Shown here one piece after another: positions 39,990 to 50,028 of a stretch of DNA of 60,813 nucleotides. How positions within the stretch are numbered: position 1 is the first letter of the stretch; every line of letters starts with the position of its first letter. The stretch comes from Aestuariirhabdus haliotis. GTDB taxonomy: Bacteria > Pseudomonadota > Gammaproteobacteria > Pseudomonadales > Aestuariirhabdaceae. The position numbers were made by a program, and so were the translations under genes. The notes beneath the pieces are model-generated. The model searched no databases. It had not been told where the DNA came from and saw only the letters and a list, made by a program, of their open reading frames with translations. The DNA lies in NCBI RefSeq assembly GCF_023509475.1, contig NZ_JAKSDZ010000019.1, forward strand, positions 1 through 60,813, read 5' to 3'.

Positions 39990-41201
39990 CTAGATCACAC
40001 CCGCAGCTTTCAATGAAGCCAGGGCTTCCCCGTCGACGCCAAGAAGCTCACCCAGCACCTGCTGGTTGTGACTGCCCAGTTCGGGGCCCGGCCACTGGGT
40101 TTGCCCCGGCGTCGATGCCAGTTTGGGTACCAGGGCGGGAATCTCCAGCGGCTTGCCGTTAATCTCGACTCGCTCAAACATTTCCCGCGCCCGGTATTGA
40201 GGATCCTTCATCATATCTTCAACATTGTAAATCGGCCCCGAAGGCACTCGAGCCTGTTCCAAAATAGCCAGCACTTCGGAGCTGCTGTGATTGCCGGTCC
40301 ATTGCGCTAGCAGTTCATCAATCTCCTGCTCGTGGCGCACCCGCCCGGCATTATCGGCTAACCTGGGATCCTCGGCGAGATCCTGGCGGTCGACCGCGGC
40401 CATCAGGCGAGCAAAAATCGAATCTCCATTACCACCGATCACGACGTATTTATCGTCCCTGCAACGATAGGTATTGGTCGGCACGATGCCGGTGACGGTG
40501 GTGCCGGAAGGCTCTCGTACCACACCGGCTCCGCTAAATTCGGGAATCACACCTTCCATCATATTGAACATGGCTTCATAGAGCGCGACGTCGACCACCT
40601 GGCCGGCACCTCCGGGCTGTTGTCGTTGCAACAGCGCCAGCACAATACCAAAGGCGGCATGCAGGCCTGCCAGTGAATCCCCCAGGCTTAAATTCGGCCG
40701 CACCGGCGCCTGATCGGGAAACCCGTTAACGTGTCGAAAACCGCTAAAACCTTCGCAAACCGAAGCAAAACCGGGCTTTCTGGCCATGGGACCATCCTGC
40801 CCATAGCCGGAAATACGGGTATAGATCAGTTCAGGGTGTTGTTGTTTGAATGCCTCGGGTCCCAGTGCCCAGTTTTCCATGGTGCCCGGGCGGAAGTTTT
40901 CGATCAGCACATCGGATTTGAGAATCAGCTCGCGAACCAGTTCACGTCCCCGCACACTCTTTAGGTCGAGTGTGATGCACTTCTTGTTACGAGCCAGACT
41001 TCGCCACCAAAGCGATGTACCCTCATCCAATACTCGCCACTTGCGCAGGGGATCGCCTTGGCCGGGAGGTTCGACTTTGATCACCTCGGCGCCAAAATAG
41101 CCCAGTAACGTAGCGGCAAACGGGCCCGCCAGTAATTGGCCCAGTTCCAGTACGCGGACACCGGCCAGGGGTTTGGGGTTTTGTGACTTCGATTCACTCA
41201 T
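39990..41201 (-). CDS. Family III (CaiB/BaiF) CoA-transferase, probably glutarate-specific
   Basis: 403 aa. Family III signatures: LAGVRVLELGQLLAGPFAATLLGYFGAEVIKVEPP at the N terminus, the catalytic Asp in FSLGDSLAGLHAAFG-type context (here LSLGDSLAG), and TGNH and PSGPIYNVEDM. It transfers CoA between carboxylic acids. The neighbourhood includes glutaryl-CoA dehydrogenase and its LysR gene, and in Pseudomonas the same trio (gcdG, gcdH, gcdR) handles glutarate. Glutarate activation with succinyl-CoA is therefore likely but inferred. It is separated from gcdH by three genes here. Confidence 0.85.
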   Translation of the reverse strand: MSESKSQNPKPLAGVRVLELGQLLAGPFAATLLGYFGAEVIKVEPPGQGDPLRKWRVLDEGTSLWWRSLARNKKCITLDLKSVRGRELVRELILKSDVLIENFRPGTMENWALGPEAFKQQHPELIYTRISGYGQDGPMARKPGFASVCEGFSGFRHVNGFPDQAPVRPNLSLGDSLAGLHAAFGIVLALLQRQQPGGAGQVVDVALYEAMFNMMEGVIPEFSGAGVVREPSGTTVTGIVPTNTYRCRDDKYVVIGGNGDSIFARLMAAVDRQDLAEDPRLADNAGRVRHEQEIDELLAQWTGNHSSSEVLAILEQARVPSGPIYNVEDMMKDPQYRAREMFERVEINGKPLEIPALVPKLASTPGQTQWPGPELGSHNQQVLGELLGVDGEALASLKAAGVI

Positions 41202-41362
41202 GCTGATTCCTCCTGATGGGTCTCAGCATAACAAAGGGACTGTCGAATGGCCCTATGGAAAGACCCAAGTAGAGAGACGAATTAAGCTCACAAAAGTATT
41301 ATTGTGATGACATCAGCGCTTCAGTTATGCTGCAGCTTACTCCCCGGTAAAGGAACCACCTC

Positions 41363-42496
41363 TTGAAGGGTATTTTTTATCTCAGCGCCGTATTGATCAC
41401 CTATGGATCGCTTTACCCCTTCAATTTTACCGGCCTGGAGGACCACCAGCTGTGGCACGAGCTGATGCGAGGCTGGAACGGTCGCAGCCACATTGGCGAT
41501 ATCCTGGGCAATATCATCCTCTTTATCCCCTACGGCTACTTCGGCATGTTCAGCTTTCGCCGCCACACCATTGCCAAAGTGCTGGTGAGTGGCATCCTTC
41601 TGGCGCTGGTGCTGCAAATGTTTCAGGTTTACCTGCCCAGCCGCGACGCCAATATTCGCGATGTCTGGTGGAATTTGCTCGGTACCGGGGTGGGTGTGGT
41701 GGGCGCCCTGATCCCCTTCTTGCGCGCCGACCGGCTACTGGCCCGTCACCAGCAACTGGAAGTTTTCCCCCTGATCGTTGCTGCAAGCTGGCTCGGGTAT
41801 CGACTGATGCCCTTTGTACCCTCGATTGACTGGCAACAGATCAAAAACAGCCTCAAACCCCTGCTGTTAAATCCACAGCTGAGTGTTACCAATGTGTTCC
41901 ACGATACGGTTGCCTGGCTGGTAATCGCCTTGATCTGGCAAACTCTGAAGCCTCCCCGCTGGCCTAACCGGTTGCTCTGGCTGGCAGTGCCGGTGTTGTT
42001 TGCCCTGGAGGTGCTGATCATCTACAACAGCCTCAGCCTGTCCAATGTTGTCGGCGTAATGCTGGCAGCGGCAATCTGGCTGTGCTGGATGCAACATTAC
42101 CCGGACCGTACCCGTTGGGTGTTCCTGCTACTGGTCGCGATGTTGGCGATCAATGCCCTGGCCCCCTTCGAGCTGCGCAGCTCTGCGACAGAATTCCACT
42201 GGATTCCGTTCTATGGCTTCCTCGGGGGGGCCATGATGTTGAATACCGCGGTAATCTTCGAGAAGTTTTTCCTGTTCGGTGCTGCCCTCTGGTTGCTGTT
42301 GCAGCTTGGAGTCAGGTTACCGGTGGCCACGGTTATCATGGTGGTGATCACCTTCGCGATTGAGATGGCGCAACTGGTATTTGACCATCACCTGGCGGAA
42401 GTGACCGACCCCATACTGGTGGTCCTGATCGGGATGTTGTGTCACACCTTGCAGCAATTGCGATCACAACAACTGAACGCGACAGCCACCGGTTAA
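41363..42496 (+). CDS. VanZ-family multi-span membrane protein
   Basis: 377 aa with about nine hydrophobic segments. The first 120 residues carry the VanZ pattern: TYGSLYPFNF, GRSHIGDILGNIILFIPYGYFG (the D-x-x-x-N-x-x-LFxPxG motif) and MFQVYLPSRDANIRDVWWNLLGT (the R-x-x-x-x-D-x-x-x-N motif). The second half repeats similar segments. The start is TTG at 41363 with AAGGA upstream. Function of VanZ-like proteins outside glycopeptide resistance is unknown. It overlaps the convergent acyltransferase gene by 4 nt. Confidence 0.82.
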   Translation: MKGIFYLSAVLITYGSLYPFNFTGLEDHQLWHELMRGWNGRSHIGDILGNIILFIPYGYFGMFSFRRHTIAKVLVSGILLALVLQMFQVYLPSRDANIRDVWWNLLGTGVGVVGALIPFLRADRLLARHQQLEVFPLIVAASWLGYRLMPFVPSIDWQQIKNSLKPLLLNPQLSVTNVFHDTVAWLVIALIWQTLKPPRWPNRLLWLAVPVLFALEVLIIYNSLSLSNVVGVMLAAAIWLCWMQHYPDRTRWVFLLLVAMLAINALAPFELRSSATEFHWIPFYGFLGGAMMLNTAVIFEKFFLFGAALWLLLQLGVRLPVATVIMVVITFAIEMAQLVFDHHLAEVTDPILVVLIGMLCHTLQQLRSQQLNATATG

Positions 42497-43530
42497 GCGA
42501 GCACTCGCTTACGCTGTTCCTCATAGCCCATCGATAGAATAAAAGGGTCCTGGTGCTGTCGAGCGATAAAGTCGGCCTTACTCGCCATGCCTTCCCAGCC
42601 CAATTGCACCAGCTGTTGAGCCACACTTCCCCCGAGTGTGGTGCCCGGGCCGGTGATGATCAAACGGTCCGGGGCAAACTCTTTCACCGCCACTTCGATG
42701 GCCCGGGAAAAATCATAGGGGGCGACCACTTGATGCCCCAGAGTGTAGTTGTACAACGCCCCGACTTCGGTGCTGTAGGGTTGCCAGATGGCACCACGGC
42801 CATCGACCAGCGGCACTGCCGGTGTACCGATCAAGTCGGGCGACAGCTGCTGACGGGCTTGTTCCGATACGCTCTTTAACAGCGGCGTATGGAAAGCGGC
42901 ATGGTTGTAGAGCCGCATGGGAAAGCGATCCTGCAGAGGAGGCAAACGCTGCTCCAGCAACTTCAAGGCCGACTCGTTGCCACCTAACACACAGTAACCT
43001 CCCAGCTTGATCGACAAATAGAGTTCACAACCCGGCTCGGCATTAATGCTGGCGATGGCCTCATCGAGCCGCTGGCAGAGCTGGGTATCGATCTGCCACT
43101 GCTCATCCACCAGCGGGTAAAGTATCTGGCCACCAATCACGCCATCGACCATCATCGAACCCATGGTATTGATCAGCTCGATCGCCGGCGCTGGCGCCAG
43201 GGCACCGGCGCAGGCCATGGCAATGTACCAGCCCATCGAATTGCCGGTAACGGCAACCACCTCGTAGCGTTCAGGGTCGATCGACAGGTAATCGGCATAG
43301 GCACAGGCATAAATCAGCGCCGAGGCATTCTCACCACCACTGTGCTGTTTGAGTGAGTAGCGCGGCATGGCATCCAGCTCGGCAACCGGCGTTTGCCCGA
43401 CCGAGTCCCGGTACTGGTCAATGCCTTCGATCAGTTCGGATTTATCCTGGTGCCATCGTTTCAGATAACCCAGCTCTTCCTTGTTGTAGGTGCCACGCCC
43501 GGGACAAACAACAACGACGCGTTGCTTCAT
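42493..43530 (-). CDS. FabD-like (malonyl-CoA:ACP) acyltransferase-domain protein
   Basis: 345 aa with an acyltransferase alpha/beta fold: VVVVCPGRGTYNKEELGYL at the N terminus, the nucleophile Ser in VTGNSMGWY (G-x-S-x-G), and the His in AAFHTPLLKSV, equivalent to the FabD catalytic His. FSRAIEVAVKEFAPDRLIITGPGTTLGG fits the family C terminus. It differs from housekeeping FabD in its degenerate N-terminal oxyanion motif and is not near fab genes. ATG follows the E1 stop directly (TGAATG), so it is translationally coupled to that enzyme. Confidence 0.8.
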   Translation of the reverse strand: MKQRVVVVCPGRGTYNKEELGYLKRWHQDKSELIEGIDQYRDSVGQTPVAELDAMPRYSLKQHSGGENASALIYACAYADYLSIDPERYEVVAVTGNSMGWYIAMACAGALAPAPAIELINTMGSMMVDGVIGGQILYPLVDEQWQIDTQLCQRLDEAIASINAEPGCELYLSIKLGGYCVLGGNESALKLLEQRLPPLQDRFPMRLYNHAAFHTPLLKSVSEQARQQLSPDLIGTPAVPLVDGRGAIWQPYSTEVGALYNYTLGHQVVAPYDFSRAIEVAVKEFAPDRLIITGPGTTLGGSVAQQLVQLGWEGMASKADFIARQHQDPFILSMGYEEQRKRVLA

Positions 43531-45762
43531 TCAGCTAACCTCCCTGTTCACTGTATTGCATTCCACCAGCGCCAGTGCCGCTTCGACGATGCCCTCGGCA
43601 CTGGGCAAGCCAGAGGTAGCGGCTGCCGCCAGGGGGATAAAGCAATCGTTGCCGGTCAGGCGGGAACAGCGGGGGGGATGTTCGAGTTGTTCGTGCACCA
43701 GAGTGACCAGTGCCTCGCTGATCGACCCGGTCTCACGGCATTCGTCAACGATCAGCAGATTGTCGCAGGGCGCAATCACTTCGGCCAGGGCCTCGGCATT
43801 CAGGGGCGCCAACCAGCGCAGGTCGATGATCCGCAGATCGACACCGCGGTCGCGTAATTGTTTTTCCGCTTGCCGAGACAAGTAATAGCCATTGCCGTAA
43901 GTCAGGATGCAGAGCTGGGTGCCATCGCCCTCGACAGCAAATTCACCTACGGCGATCTCGGCAGAGTCCTCGTCGGGGATATAGGCATGGCTCCACAAGC
44001 CATCCCCCTCGACATGCAAGTCACGGGTCATATAAAGGGCAATGGGCTCGATAAACACCACGACCCGCTGCTGTTCGGCGGCAAACGCCACCGCGCTGCG
44101 CATCATCGCCATGGCATCCTTTCCGTTCGAGGGGCAAGCGATCACTAACCCGGGAATATCCCGAAAAACGGCGAGAGAGTTATCGTTGTGGAAATGACCA
44201 CCAAAGCCCTTCTGGTAGCCCAGACCGGCGATACGAATCACCATGGGATTGCTGTACTGGCCATTGGAGAAAAACGGCAATGTGGCCGCTTCACCACGAA
44301 TCTGGTCCTCGGCGTTGTGCACATAGGCCAGGAACTGAATCTCAGGGATGGGCAGAAAACCATTGTGAGCCATACCAATGGCGAGCCCGAGGATACTCTG
44401 CTCATCGAGCAAGGTATTAATCACCCGGGAGGGACCAAACTTTTGCAACAGACCGCTGGTGACATGGTAAACCCCTCCTTTGGCGCCCACATCTTCGCCG
44501 CAAATCACGATATTGTCGCGCTGGGCCATCAGTTCGGCCAATGTCCAGTTGATCAGCTTTCCCATAGGTTGGGGTTTGGCCATCATGGTTGCATCACGGC
44601 GAAACAATTCGCTACGACGCTGATCGGTTATCCCGGCAGCCCTGGGACCGGATGGACGCCTGGGCGCCAGAGACGCAATCACCTGCTCCGGAGTGGTTAA
44701 TTTGGGGCGTTTGATAGCACGCTCGCCAACCTGCTCGATCCGCGCCTTAAGCCCTTCATAGATGTCCAGTAACTGATCGGAGCGCAGTATGCCCTCTTCG
44801 ACCAGGCGACCGGCGCTGTAGAGCAAAGGGTCCTGGGCTTCGTTGTCCTCAATCTCGCGACGACTGCGGTAGGCGATCTCCGCATCGGAGCCGGCGTGCC
44901 CCATCAGGCGCACGGTGCGCATATGCAGAAACACCGGTTCCCGACGATGTCTGGCTATCTGCGCCGCCTCGGACGCGACCTGATAGGTATCGAGCAGATC
45001 CAAACCATCGCAATAGCGATAATGCAATCCGGCACGCTGGCCAAAGTTTGCCTGTATCCAACCGCTCGGAGTTGGAGTCGAGATACCGATGCCATTATCC
45101 TCACAGAGCAACACCAGCGGCAATGGCGATCCCTGATAGGCCGCCCAGGCGGCGGCGTTGATCGCCCCTTGTGCCGTGGAGTGATTGGCCGAGGCATCAC
45201 CAAAGTTACAGATCACCAGGCTGTCTGAGGGCATCACTGCACCTTCACCCAGCCTTGAACTTAAGGGGATGCTAAACGCAGCACCTACCGCTTTGGGCAG
45301 GTGAGACGCGATCGTACTGGTCTGGGGCGGTATAAACAGCGACTTGCTGCCCAGCACCTTATGACGCCCCCCGGAGATAGGGTCGTCGCTGGAGGCCGCA
45401 AAAGAAAGCAGCATGTCATAGAGCGGGGTCTGGCCAGGAATCTGCTTGCTGCGCTCGATCATAAAGGCACCGCTACGATAATGCAGAAACGCCATATCGG
45501 TGCTTCTCAGGGCCTTCGCGACCGCCGCATTGCCCTCGTGCCCGGAACTACCGATGGTGTAAAAACTCTCCCCCCGTGACTGCAACACCCGCGAATGCAG
45601 ATCGAGTAAGCGGCTCATCAACTGGCTTTCGAACAGATCCACGAGATCTTCCCGCGTCAGTGCCGTTTGCGCCAATCTGAGCGACGAAGATGGCTCGGGA
45701 AACTCGCCCCGGCTCAGGGCCTGTTTAAAATTGTCCTCGACCACTATGGCTCGATTTTGCAT
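43531..45762 (-). CDS. Fused 2-oxoacid dehydrogenase E1 (alpha+beta), thiamine-diphosphate dependent
   Basis: 743 aa joining an alpha part (about residues 45-360) and a transketolase-like beta part (about 395-735), usually separate chains. The ThDP motif is visible as GDASANHSTAQGAINAAAWA...LVLLCEDN (GD...N). Beta features are MGKLINWTLAELMAQRDNIVICGEDVGAKGG, FFSNGQYSNPMVIRI and DLRWLAPLN. It would decarboxylate a branched-chain or similar 2-oxoacid and pass the acyl group to a lipoyl E2, but no E2 or E3 is nearby. It follows gcdH by 57 bp and precedes a FabD-like gene, an uncommon combination. Confidence 0.88.
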   Translation of the reverse strand: MQNRAIVVEDNFKQALSRGEFPEPSSSLRLAQTALTREDLVDLFESQLMSRLLDLHSRVLQSRGESFYTIGSSGHEGNAAVAKALRSTDMAFLHYRSGAFMIERSKQIPGQTPLYDMLLSFAASSDDPISGGRHKVLGSKSLFIPPQTSTIASHLPKAVGAAFSIPLSSRLGEGAVMPSDSLVICNFGDASANHSTAQGAINAAAWAAYQGSPLPLVLLCEDNGIGISTPTPSGWIQANFGQRAGLHYRYCDGLDLLDTYQVASEAAQIARHRREPVFLHMRTVRLMGHAGSDAEIAYRSRREIEDNEAQDPLLYSAGRLVEEGILRSDQLLDIYEGLKARIEQVGERAIKRPKLTTPEQVIASLAPRRPSGPRAAGITDQRRSELFRRDATMMAKPQPMGKLINWTLAELMAQRDNIVICGEDVGAKGGVYHVTSGLLQKFGPSRVINTLLDEQSILGLAIGMAHNGFLPIPEIQFLAYVHNAEDQIRGEAATLPFFSNGQYSNPMVIRIAGLGYQKGFGGHFHNDNSLAVFRDIPGLVIACPSNGKDAMAMMRSAVAFAAEQQRVVVFIEPIALYMTRDLHVEGDGLWSHAYIPDEDSAEIAVGEFAVEGDGTQLCILTYGNGYYLSRQAEKQLRDRGVDLRIIDLRWLAPLNAEALAEVIAPCDNLLIVDECRETGSISEALVTLVHEQLEHPPRCSRLTGNDCFIPLAAAATSGLPSAEGIVEAALALVECNTVNREVS

Positions 45763-45819
45763 TGCAACGCCCCTTTGCCTGATCGGTTAGCTGTTTAAAG
45801 TTTTATGCCTGCCGAGGCG

Positions 45820-46995
45820 TTAACCGAAGGCCTGGATGCCGGTCTGAGCTCGGCCGAGTATCAGGGCATGAATGTCATGGGTACCTTCGTAGGTGTTAAC
45901 CGCCTCAAGATTCATGACATGACGGATCACATGGTATTCATCGGAGATACCATTACCACCATGCATATCCCGGGCGACCCGGGCAATATCGAGGGCCTTG
46001 CCGCAGGAGTTACGTTTGAGCAATGAGATGGTTTCGGGTGCCAATGAGCCTGCATCCATCAGGCGTCCAGCCTGCAAACAGCCCAGCAATCCCAGGCTGA
46101 TTTCGGTTTGCATATCGGCCAGTTTCTTCTGGATCAGCTGGTTAGCGGCCAGTGGACGATTAAACTGAATGCGCTCCAGGGTGTACTGGCGCGCCGCGTG
46201 CCAGCAAAACTCGGCCGCTCCCAGCGCGCCCCAGGAGATACCGTAGCGGGCCTTGTTAAGGCAGCCAAAAGGCCCCTTTAAACCGCGCACATTGGGCAGT
46301 AAATTATCTTCCGGCACCAGCACATCTTCCATCACAATCTCGCCGGTAATCGACGCTCGCAGGGAAAACTTGCCTTCAATCTTGGGGGTGCTCAGGCCTT
46401 CCATACCCCGCTCGAGAATAAAGCCTCGTATTTCGCCATCGAGTTTGGCCCAGACCACCATGACATCGGCGATCGGCGAGTTGGTGATCCACATCTTGGC
46501 GCCTTTGAGCAGATAGCCATCGGCGACCTTTTCCGCCCGGGTTTTCATGCCGCCCGGATCGCTACCGACATCGGGCTCGGTCAAGCCGAAACAACCAACC
46601 CATTCCCCGCTGGCCAGTTTGGGCAGATATTTACGGCGCTGCTCTTCACTGCCGTAAGCGTGAATCGGGTGCATAACCAGAGATGATTGCACGCTCATAG
46701 CGGAGCGATAACCACTGTCGACCCGCTCAACTTCACGCGCCACCAGCCCATAACAGACATAGCTGACGCCGGCACAACCATAGTCTTCGGGCAGGGTCGA
46801 ACCCAGCAGGCCCAGCTCACCCAGCTCGTTCATGATCTCGCGGTGAAAATGCTCCTCACGATTGGCTTGCTGGACCCGAGACATCAGTTTGTCCTGGGCA
46901 TAGTCATGAGCGCTGTCACGCACCATGCGTTCCTCTTCGCTCAAAAGGGCGTCCATTTCCAGCGGGTCAGTCCAATTAAAGGCGGGGCGGCTCAT
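45820..46995 (-). CDS. gcdH: Glutaryl-CoA dehydrogenase
   Basis: FAD enzyme of the acyl-CoA dehydrogenase family that oxidises and decarboxylates glutaryl-CoA to crotonyl-CoA (lysine/glutarate degradation). From ATG 46993-46995 (AGGAG 7 nt upstream) it has 391 aa; a longer frame lacks an RBS. Motifs: [16 protein letters not shown] (FAD/substrate loop), [16 protein letters not shown], and the catalytic Glu in [17 protein letters not shown]. This matches GcdH specifically rather than generic ACADs. Divergent from the LysR gene. Confidence 0.95.
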   Translation of the reverse strand: MSRPAFNWTDPLEMDALLSEEERMVRDSAHDYAQDKLMSRVQQANREEHFHREIMNELGELGLLGSTLPEDYGCAGVSYVCYGLVAREVERVDSGYRSAMSVQSSLVMHPIHAYGSEEQRRKYLPKLASGEWVGCFGLTEPDVGSDPGGMKTRAEKVADGYLLKGAKMWITNSPIADVMVVWAKLDGEIRGFILERGMEGLSTPKIEGKFSLRASITGEIVMEDVLVPEDNLLPNVRGLKGPFGCLNKARYGISWGALGAAEFCWHAARQYTLERIQFNRPLAANQLIQKKLADMQTEISLGLLGCLQAGRLMDAGSLAPETISLLKRNSCGKALDIARVARDMHGGNGISDEYHVIRHVMNLEAVNTYEGTHDIHALILGRAQTGIQAFG

Positions 46996-47115
46996 GGCGT
47001 TTCTCCTAGGTATTCGAAAAAGAGGGCAAGGGTGCCCGATCATTGTTGAATAGGGTAATTCAGGCTAAACCAAAGCAATAATATTCTTTATCTGTATCTG
47101 ATATAGTTTTTACCT

Positions 47116-47970
47116 ATGGATTTACGAGCTCTTCGTTATTTTGTGGCAGTGTATGAATGCGGCAGCATCAGTGCGGCAGCGCGGCGCTGTTATATTGCCC
47201 AGCCGTCGATATCTGCGGCCATCGCCCAGCTCGAGTCGAGCCTCAATGGTCCGCTGTTTTCACGCCACGCCAAGGGCGTCCAGGCGACGGACGCGGGTGA
47301 GCGCCTGTACCCGCTGGCCAACCGTTTGCTGGGCGATGCCCATGCCATCGAAGGGCTGTTTAACCAGTCCCGTGAGCGTTTCCCTTACCGGCTGGGGCTG
47401 ATTCGATCGCTGGGCGCCGAGCGGGTCAGCCAGCTATTAAAGGATTTGAACAACAGCGTGCAGGGACTGGAGCTGACTCTGGTACAGCCTGAGCAACCCT
47501 GCGATGCCCGTATCATCACCAGTGCGTACCTGCAAAGTAATGAGCATTTCCAGCCGCTATGGCGAGATCGTTACTTTCTGGCCCTACCCGCCGGCCACCC
47601 GTTAACCCTTAAAACCGAGTTGCACCTTGGCGATCTTGCCGATATCGATTTTATTTATCGAGCACCTTGTGAAGCGGTTAGCGCCCTGGATGAAAGCCTG
47701 TCCAGCCAGGGCATACGCTTGCAGGTGCGGGCTCGTATTCAAACCGTAGAATACGCCCTGGCCCTGGTAGGCGCCGGGGTCGGCGCCGCGCTGATTCCGG
47801 AGATTCCACAGCTGCTGCACCGGGATGATTTGATGCTGCGCGAGATCGCCGATATTGATCTTGGTCGTACCATCGGCCTGGGCTGGAACAAGCAAGCCGG
47901 TGCGAACGACGCGACCAACGCCATCATCCGTATTTGCCAACAACAATGGCGCACATCCCGGCCCAGATAA
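47116..47970 (+). CDS. LysR-family regulator, probably of the glutarate genes
   Basis: 284 aa. The N-terminal winged HTH is MDLRALRYFVAVYECGSISAAARRCYIAQPSISAAIAQLE, with the family Gln-Pro-Ser recognition motif. The C-terminal effector domain spans about 90-280. It is divergent from gcdH, like GcdR in Pseudomonas, so control of gcdH by glutarate is likely. No Shine-Dalgarno is visible before ATG 47116, and a TATAGT -10-like box sits at 47102-47107, so the mRNA may be leaderless or nearly so. That last point is speculative. Confidence 0.9.
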   Translation: MDLRALRYFVAVYECGSISAAARRCYIAQPSISAAIAQLESSLNGPLFSRHAKGVQATDAGERLYPLANRLLGDAHAIEGLFNQSRERFPYRLGLIRSLGAERVSQLLKDLNNSVQGLELTLVQPEQPCDARIITSAYLQSNEHFQPLWRDRYFLALPAGHPLTLKTELHLGDLADIDFIYRAPCEAVSALDESLSSQGIRLQVRARIQTVEYALALVGAGVGAALIPEIPQLLHRDDLMLREIADIDLGRTIGLGWNKQAGANDATNAIIRICQQQWRTSRPR

Positions 47971-48102
47971 GCCGTTAAATGATCTTTGTCAGCGTTCCGT
48001 CATACGACAGCTTCTATACTAAGGCTCAAAATAGGATTCATAGATCATGCTACCGGTTTAGGTGGCCGCCTATTTCTGTAGGCATCAATTACGGAAGTTG
48101 AT

Positions 48103-48843
48103 TTGAAAAAAAGCATCATTGCCCTGCTCACCGCTATGCTCGGGAGTCTGCGAGATCTTGCCCCGATCATCGCGGTTATTCTGTTTTTCCAATTTGGTGT
48201 CTTGCAACAGCCTCTACCCCATGTACTGGATCTGGTATTAGGCCTGGTATTTGTGGTGTTGGGGCTGACCTTCTTTATCTTTGGCCTGGAGATGGGGTTA
48301 TTTCCCATTGGTGAAACCCTGGCCCACGCCTTCGCCCGCAAGGGTAGCGTTGCCTGGTTGCTGTTATTCGCTTTCGCGCTGGGCTTCGGCACCACCATTG
48401 CCGAACCGGCCCTGATTGCGGTCGCCAGCGAGGCCGCGACTATTGCTGCCGACGCGGGAGTGATCGCCGCCACCGACAATTCCATGAGCGGCTACGCTGA
48501 CGGACTACGCTTGACCGTCGCCTTATCGGTGGGCCTGGCCATAGTGATTGGTGTACTGAGAATCCTGATGGGCTGGCCCATCCACTGGCTGATCATCGGG
48601 GGCTATATCATGGTGGTCATTATGACCTTCTTCGCTCCTCGTGAGATCATAGGTATTGCCTACGATTCCGGCGGCGTGACCACCTCGACCATTACGGTTC
48701 CTCTGGTGACGGCTCTTGGTGTTGGCCTGGCCTCATCCATCAAGGGTCGTAATCCGATGATTGATGGCTTTGGCCTGATTGCCTTTGCCTCATTGACCCC
48801 GATGATATTTGTAATGGGCTACGGCATGGTGATCAGCCAATGA
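48103..48843 (+). CDS. DUF1538 membrane protein, first of a pair
   Basis: 246 aa with about seven hydrophobic segments. DUF1538 signatures: [21 protein letters not shown] and [24 protein letters not shown]. The start is TTG 48103 (GGAAG upstream). It overlaps the second DUF1538 gene by 4 nt, so the two are probably subunits of one transporter. From memory, a DUF1538 pair (UmpAB) has been reported as a two-component Na+/H+ antiporter in Halomonas; whether this pair does the same is not known. Confidence 0.88.
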   Translation: MKKSIIALLTAMLGSLRDLAPIIAVILFFQFGVLQQPLPHVLDLVLGLVFVVLGLTFFIFGLEMGLFPIGETLAHAFARKGSVAWLLLFAFALGFGTTIAEPALIAVASEAATIAADAGVIAATDNSMSGYADGLRLTVALSVGLAIVIGVLRILMGWPIHWLIIGGYIMVVIMTFFAPREIIGIAYDSGGVTTSTITVPLVTALGVGLASSIKGRNPMIDGFGLIAFASLTPMIFVMGYGMVISQ

Positions 48844-49688
48844 ATCTGCTACAGGAAATTTTCACCACCTTACTGGCCACACTGGGGGATGTTATCCCCA
48901 TTGCCACCATCATTTTCGGCTTTCAATATCTGGTACTGCGCAAACCCGTGCCCAATTTAAAGCGGGTCCTGATCGGTTTTGCCTACGTTGTGGTCGGTCT
49001 GTCGCTGTTTTTGATGGGGCTGGAACGAGCCCTGTTTCCGCTGGGACGCTTGATGGCCGAGCAGCTAACCCGCCCCGAATTTGTCTACCAGGGCTTTGCC
49101 GCTATCCCCACAGAGGTGCTCTGGGAACAGTACTACTGGGTCTACCTGTTTGCCTTTGCCATTGGTTTTAGCACCACTATTGCCGAACCCTCTCTTATCG
49201 CCGTGGCCATTAAGGCCAGCGAGGTATCCGGCGGTGCCATCAGTACCTGGGGCTTAAGAATCGCCGTGGCTATCGGGGTTGCTGTGGGTATTTCCCTGGG
49301 CTGCTATCGCATCGTCACGGGCCTGCCGATCCACTATTTTATCATTGCAGGCTATATTCTAGTGGTCATCCAGACCTCGTTTGCGCCGCGTATGATCGTT
49401 CCCCTGGCCTATGATTCCGGCGGGGTCACCACCTCAACCGTAACCGTGCCTCTGGTAACGGCCCTGGGGCTTGGTCTGGCAGAAACGGTTCCGGGTCGCA
49501 GCGTATTGATTGATGGCTTTGGCCTGATCGCCTTTGCCAGCCTGTTCCCGATAATGAGTGTGATGGGCTATGCCCAACTCGCTGAAATAAAAGCCCGAAG
49601 AAAGCACAACAAACAAGCCAGGCAAAACCCAAAGACAGCCCAACAAGCGACTGACGTAAATACGGAGATTGACAACAATGCACTTTAA
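48840..49688 (+). CDS. DUF1538 membrane protein, second of a pair
   Basis: 282 aa, homologous to the preceding protein along its length: [21 protein letters not shown] and [26 protein letters not shown] recur. It also has a cytoplasmic basic tail ([16 protein letters not shown]). The repetition within each protein (two motif blocks) and the pair arrangement suggest a dimeric channel or antiporter with inverted repeats. The PII-like gene begins inside its last codons (11-nt overlap). Confidence 0.88.
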   Translation: MNLLQEIFTTLLATLGDVIPIATIIFGFQYLVLRKPVPNLKRVLIGFAYVVVGLSLFLMGLERALFPLGRLMAEQLTRPEFVYQGFAAIPTEVLWEQYYWVYLFAFAIGFSTTIAEPSLIAVAIKASEVSGGAISTWGLRIAVAIGVAVGISLGCYRIVTGLPIHYFIIAGYILVVIQTSFAPRMIVPLAYDSGGVTTSTVTVPLVTALGLGLAETVPGRSVLIDGFGLIAFASLFPIMSVMGYAQLAEIKARRKHNKQARQNPKTAQQATDVNTEIDNNAL

Positions 49689-50028
49689 ATTGCTGCTGAC
49701 CTTTGTCGAGGACAGCAAAACGGATGAGGTTGTTGAAGCCGCTCGAGAAGCTGGCGCGACCGGTTCAACCGTCATCAACAACGCCCGCGGCGAAGGCATT
49801 CAGAAAAGCCAGACCTTCCTGGGTCTGACCCTGGAAACCCAGCGCGACATCGTCATGTTTCTGGTCGAGGAACACCTGAGCCGGCACATTCTTGAAACCA
49901 TATCGAAGGTCGGTGAATTTGACACCTCTCCTGGCAGCGGGATCGCCATTCAGCTGGACGTTGAGGATGCCGTAGGGGTCGCCCATCAGGCAACCGAATT
50001 GGCAGAAAAAGTGGAGCAAGAGCTATGA
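49678..50028 (+). CDS. PII-like nitrogen-regulator-family protein
   Basis: 116 aa from ATG 49678, inside the end of the DUF1538 gene. Ferredoxin-like PII fold: [39 protein letters not shown] in beta1-alpha1-beta2, FLVEEHLSRHILETISKVGEFDTSPGSGIAIQLDVEDAVGV at the end. The T-loop lacks the Tyr51 uridylylation motif of GlnB/GlnK, so it is a PII-like protein rather than a canonical PII. It probably binds a nucleotide and gates the neighbouring membrane pair, as PII proteins do for AmtB; this role is inferred. Confidence 0.85.
   Translation: MHFKLLLTFVEDSKTDEVVEAAREAGATGSTVINNARGEGIQKSQTFLGLTLETQRDIVMFLVEEHLSRHILETISKVGEFDTSPGSGIAIQLDVEDAVGVAHQATELAEKVEQEL

Noticed and set aside
42493-43530. Housekeeping fabD
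   Set aside because: The Ser and His catalytic motifs fit FabD, but the N-terminal motif is degenerate and no fab genes are adjacent, so the symbol was withheld.
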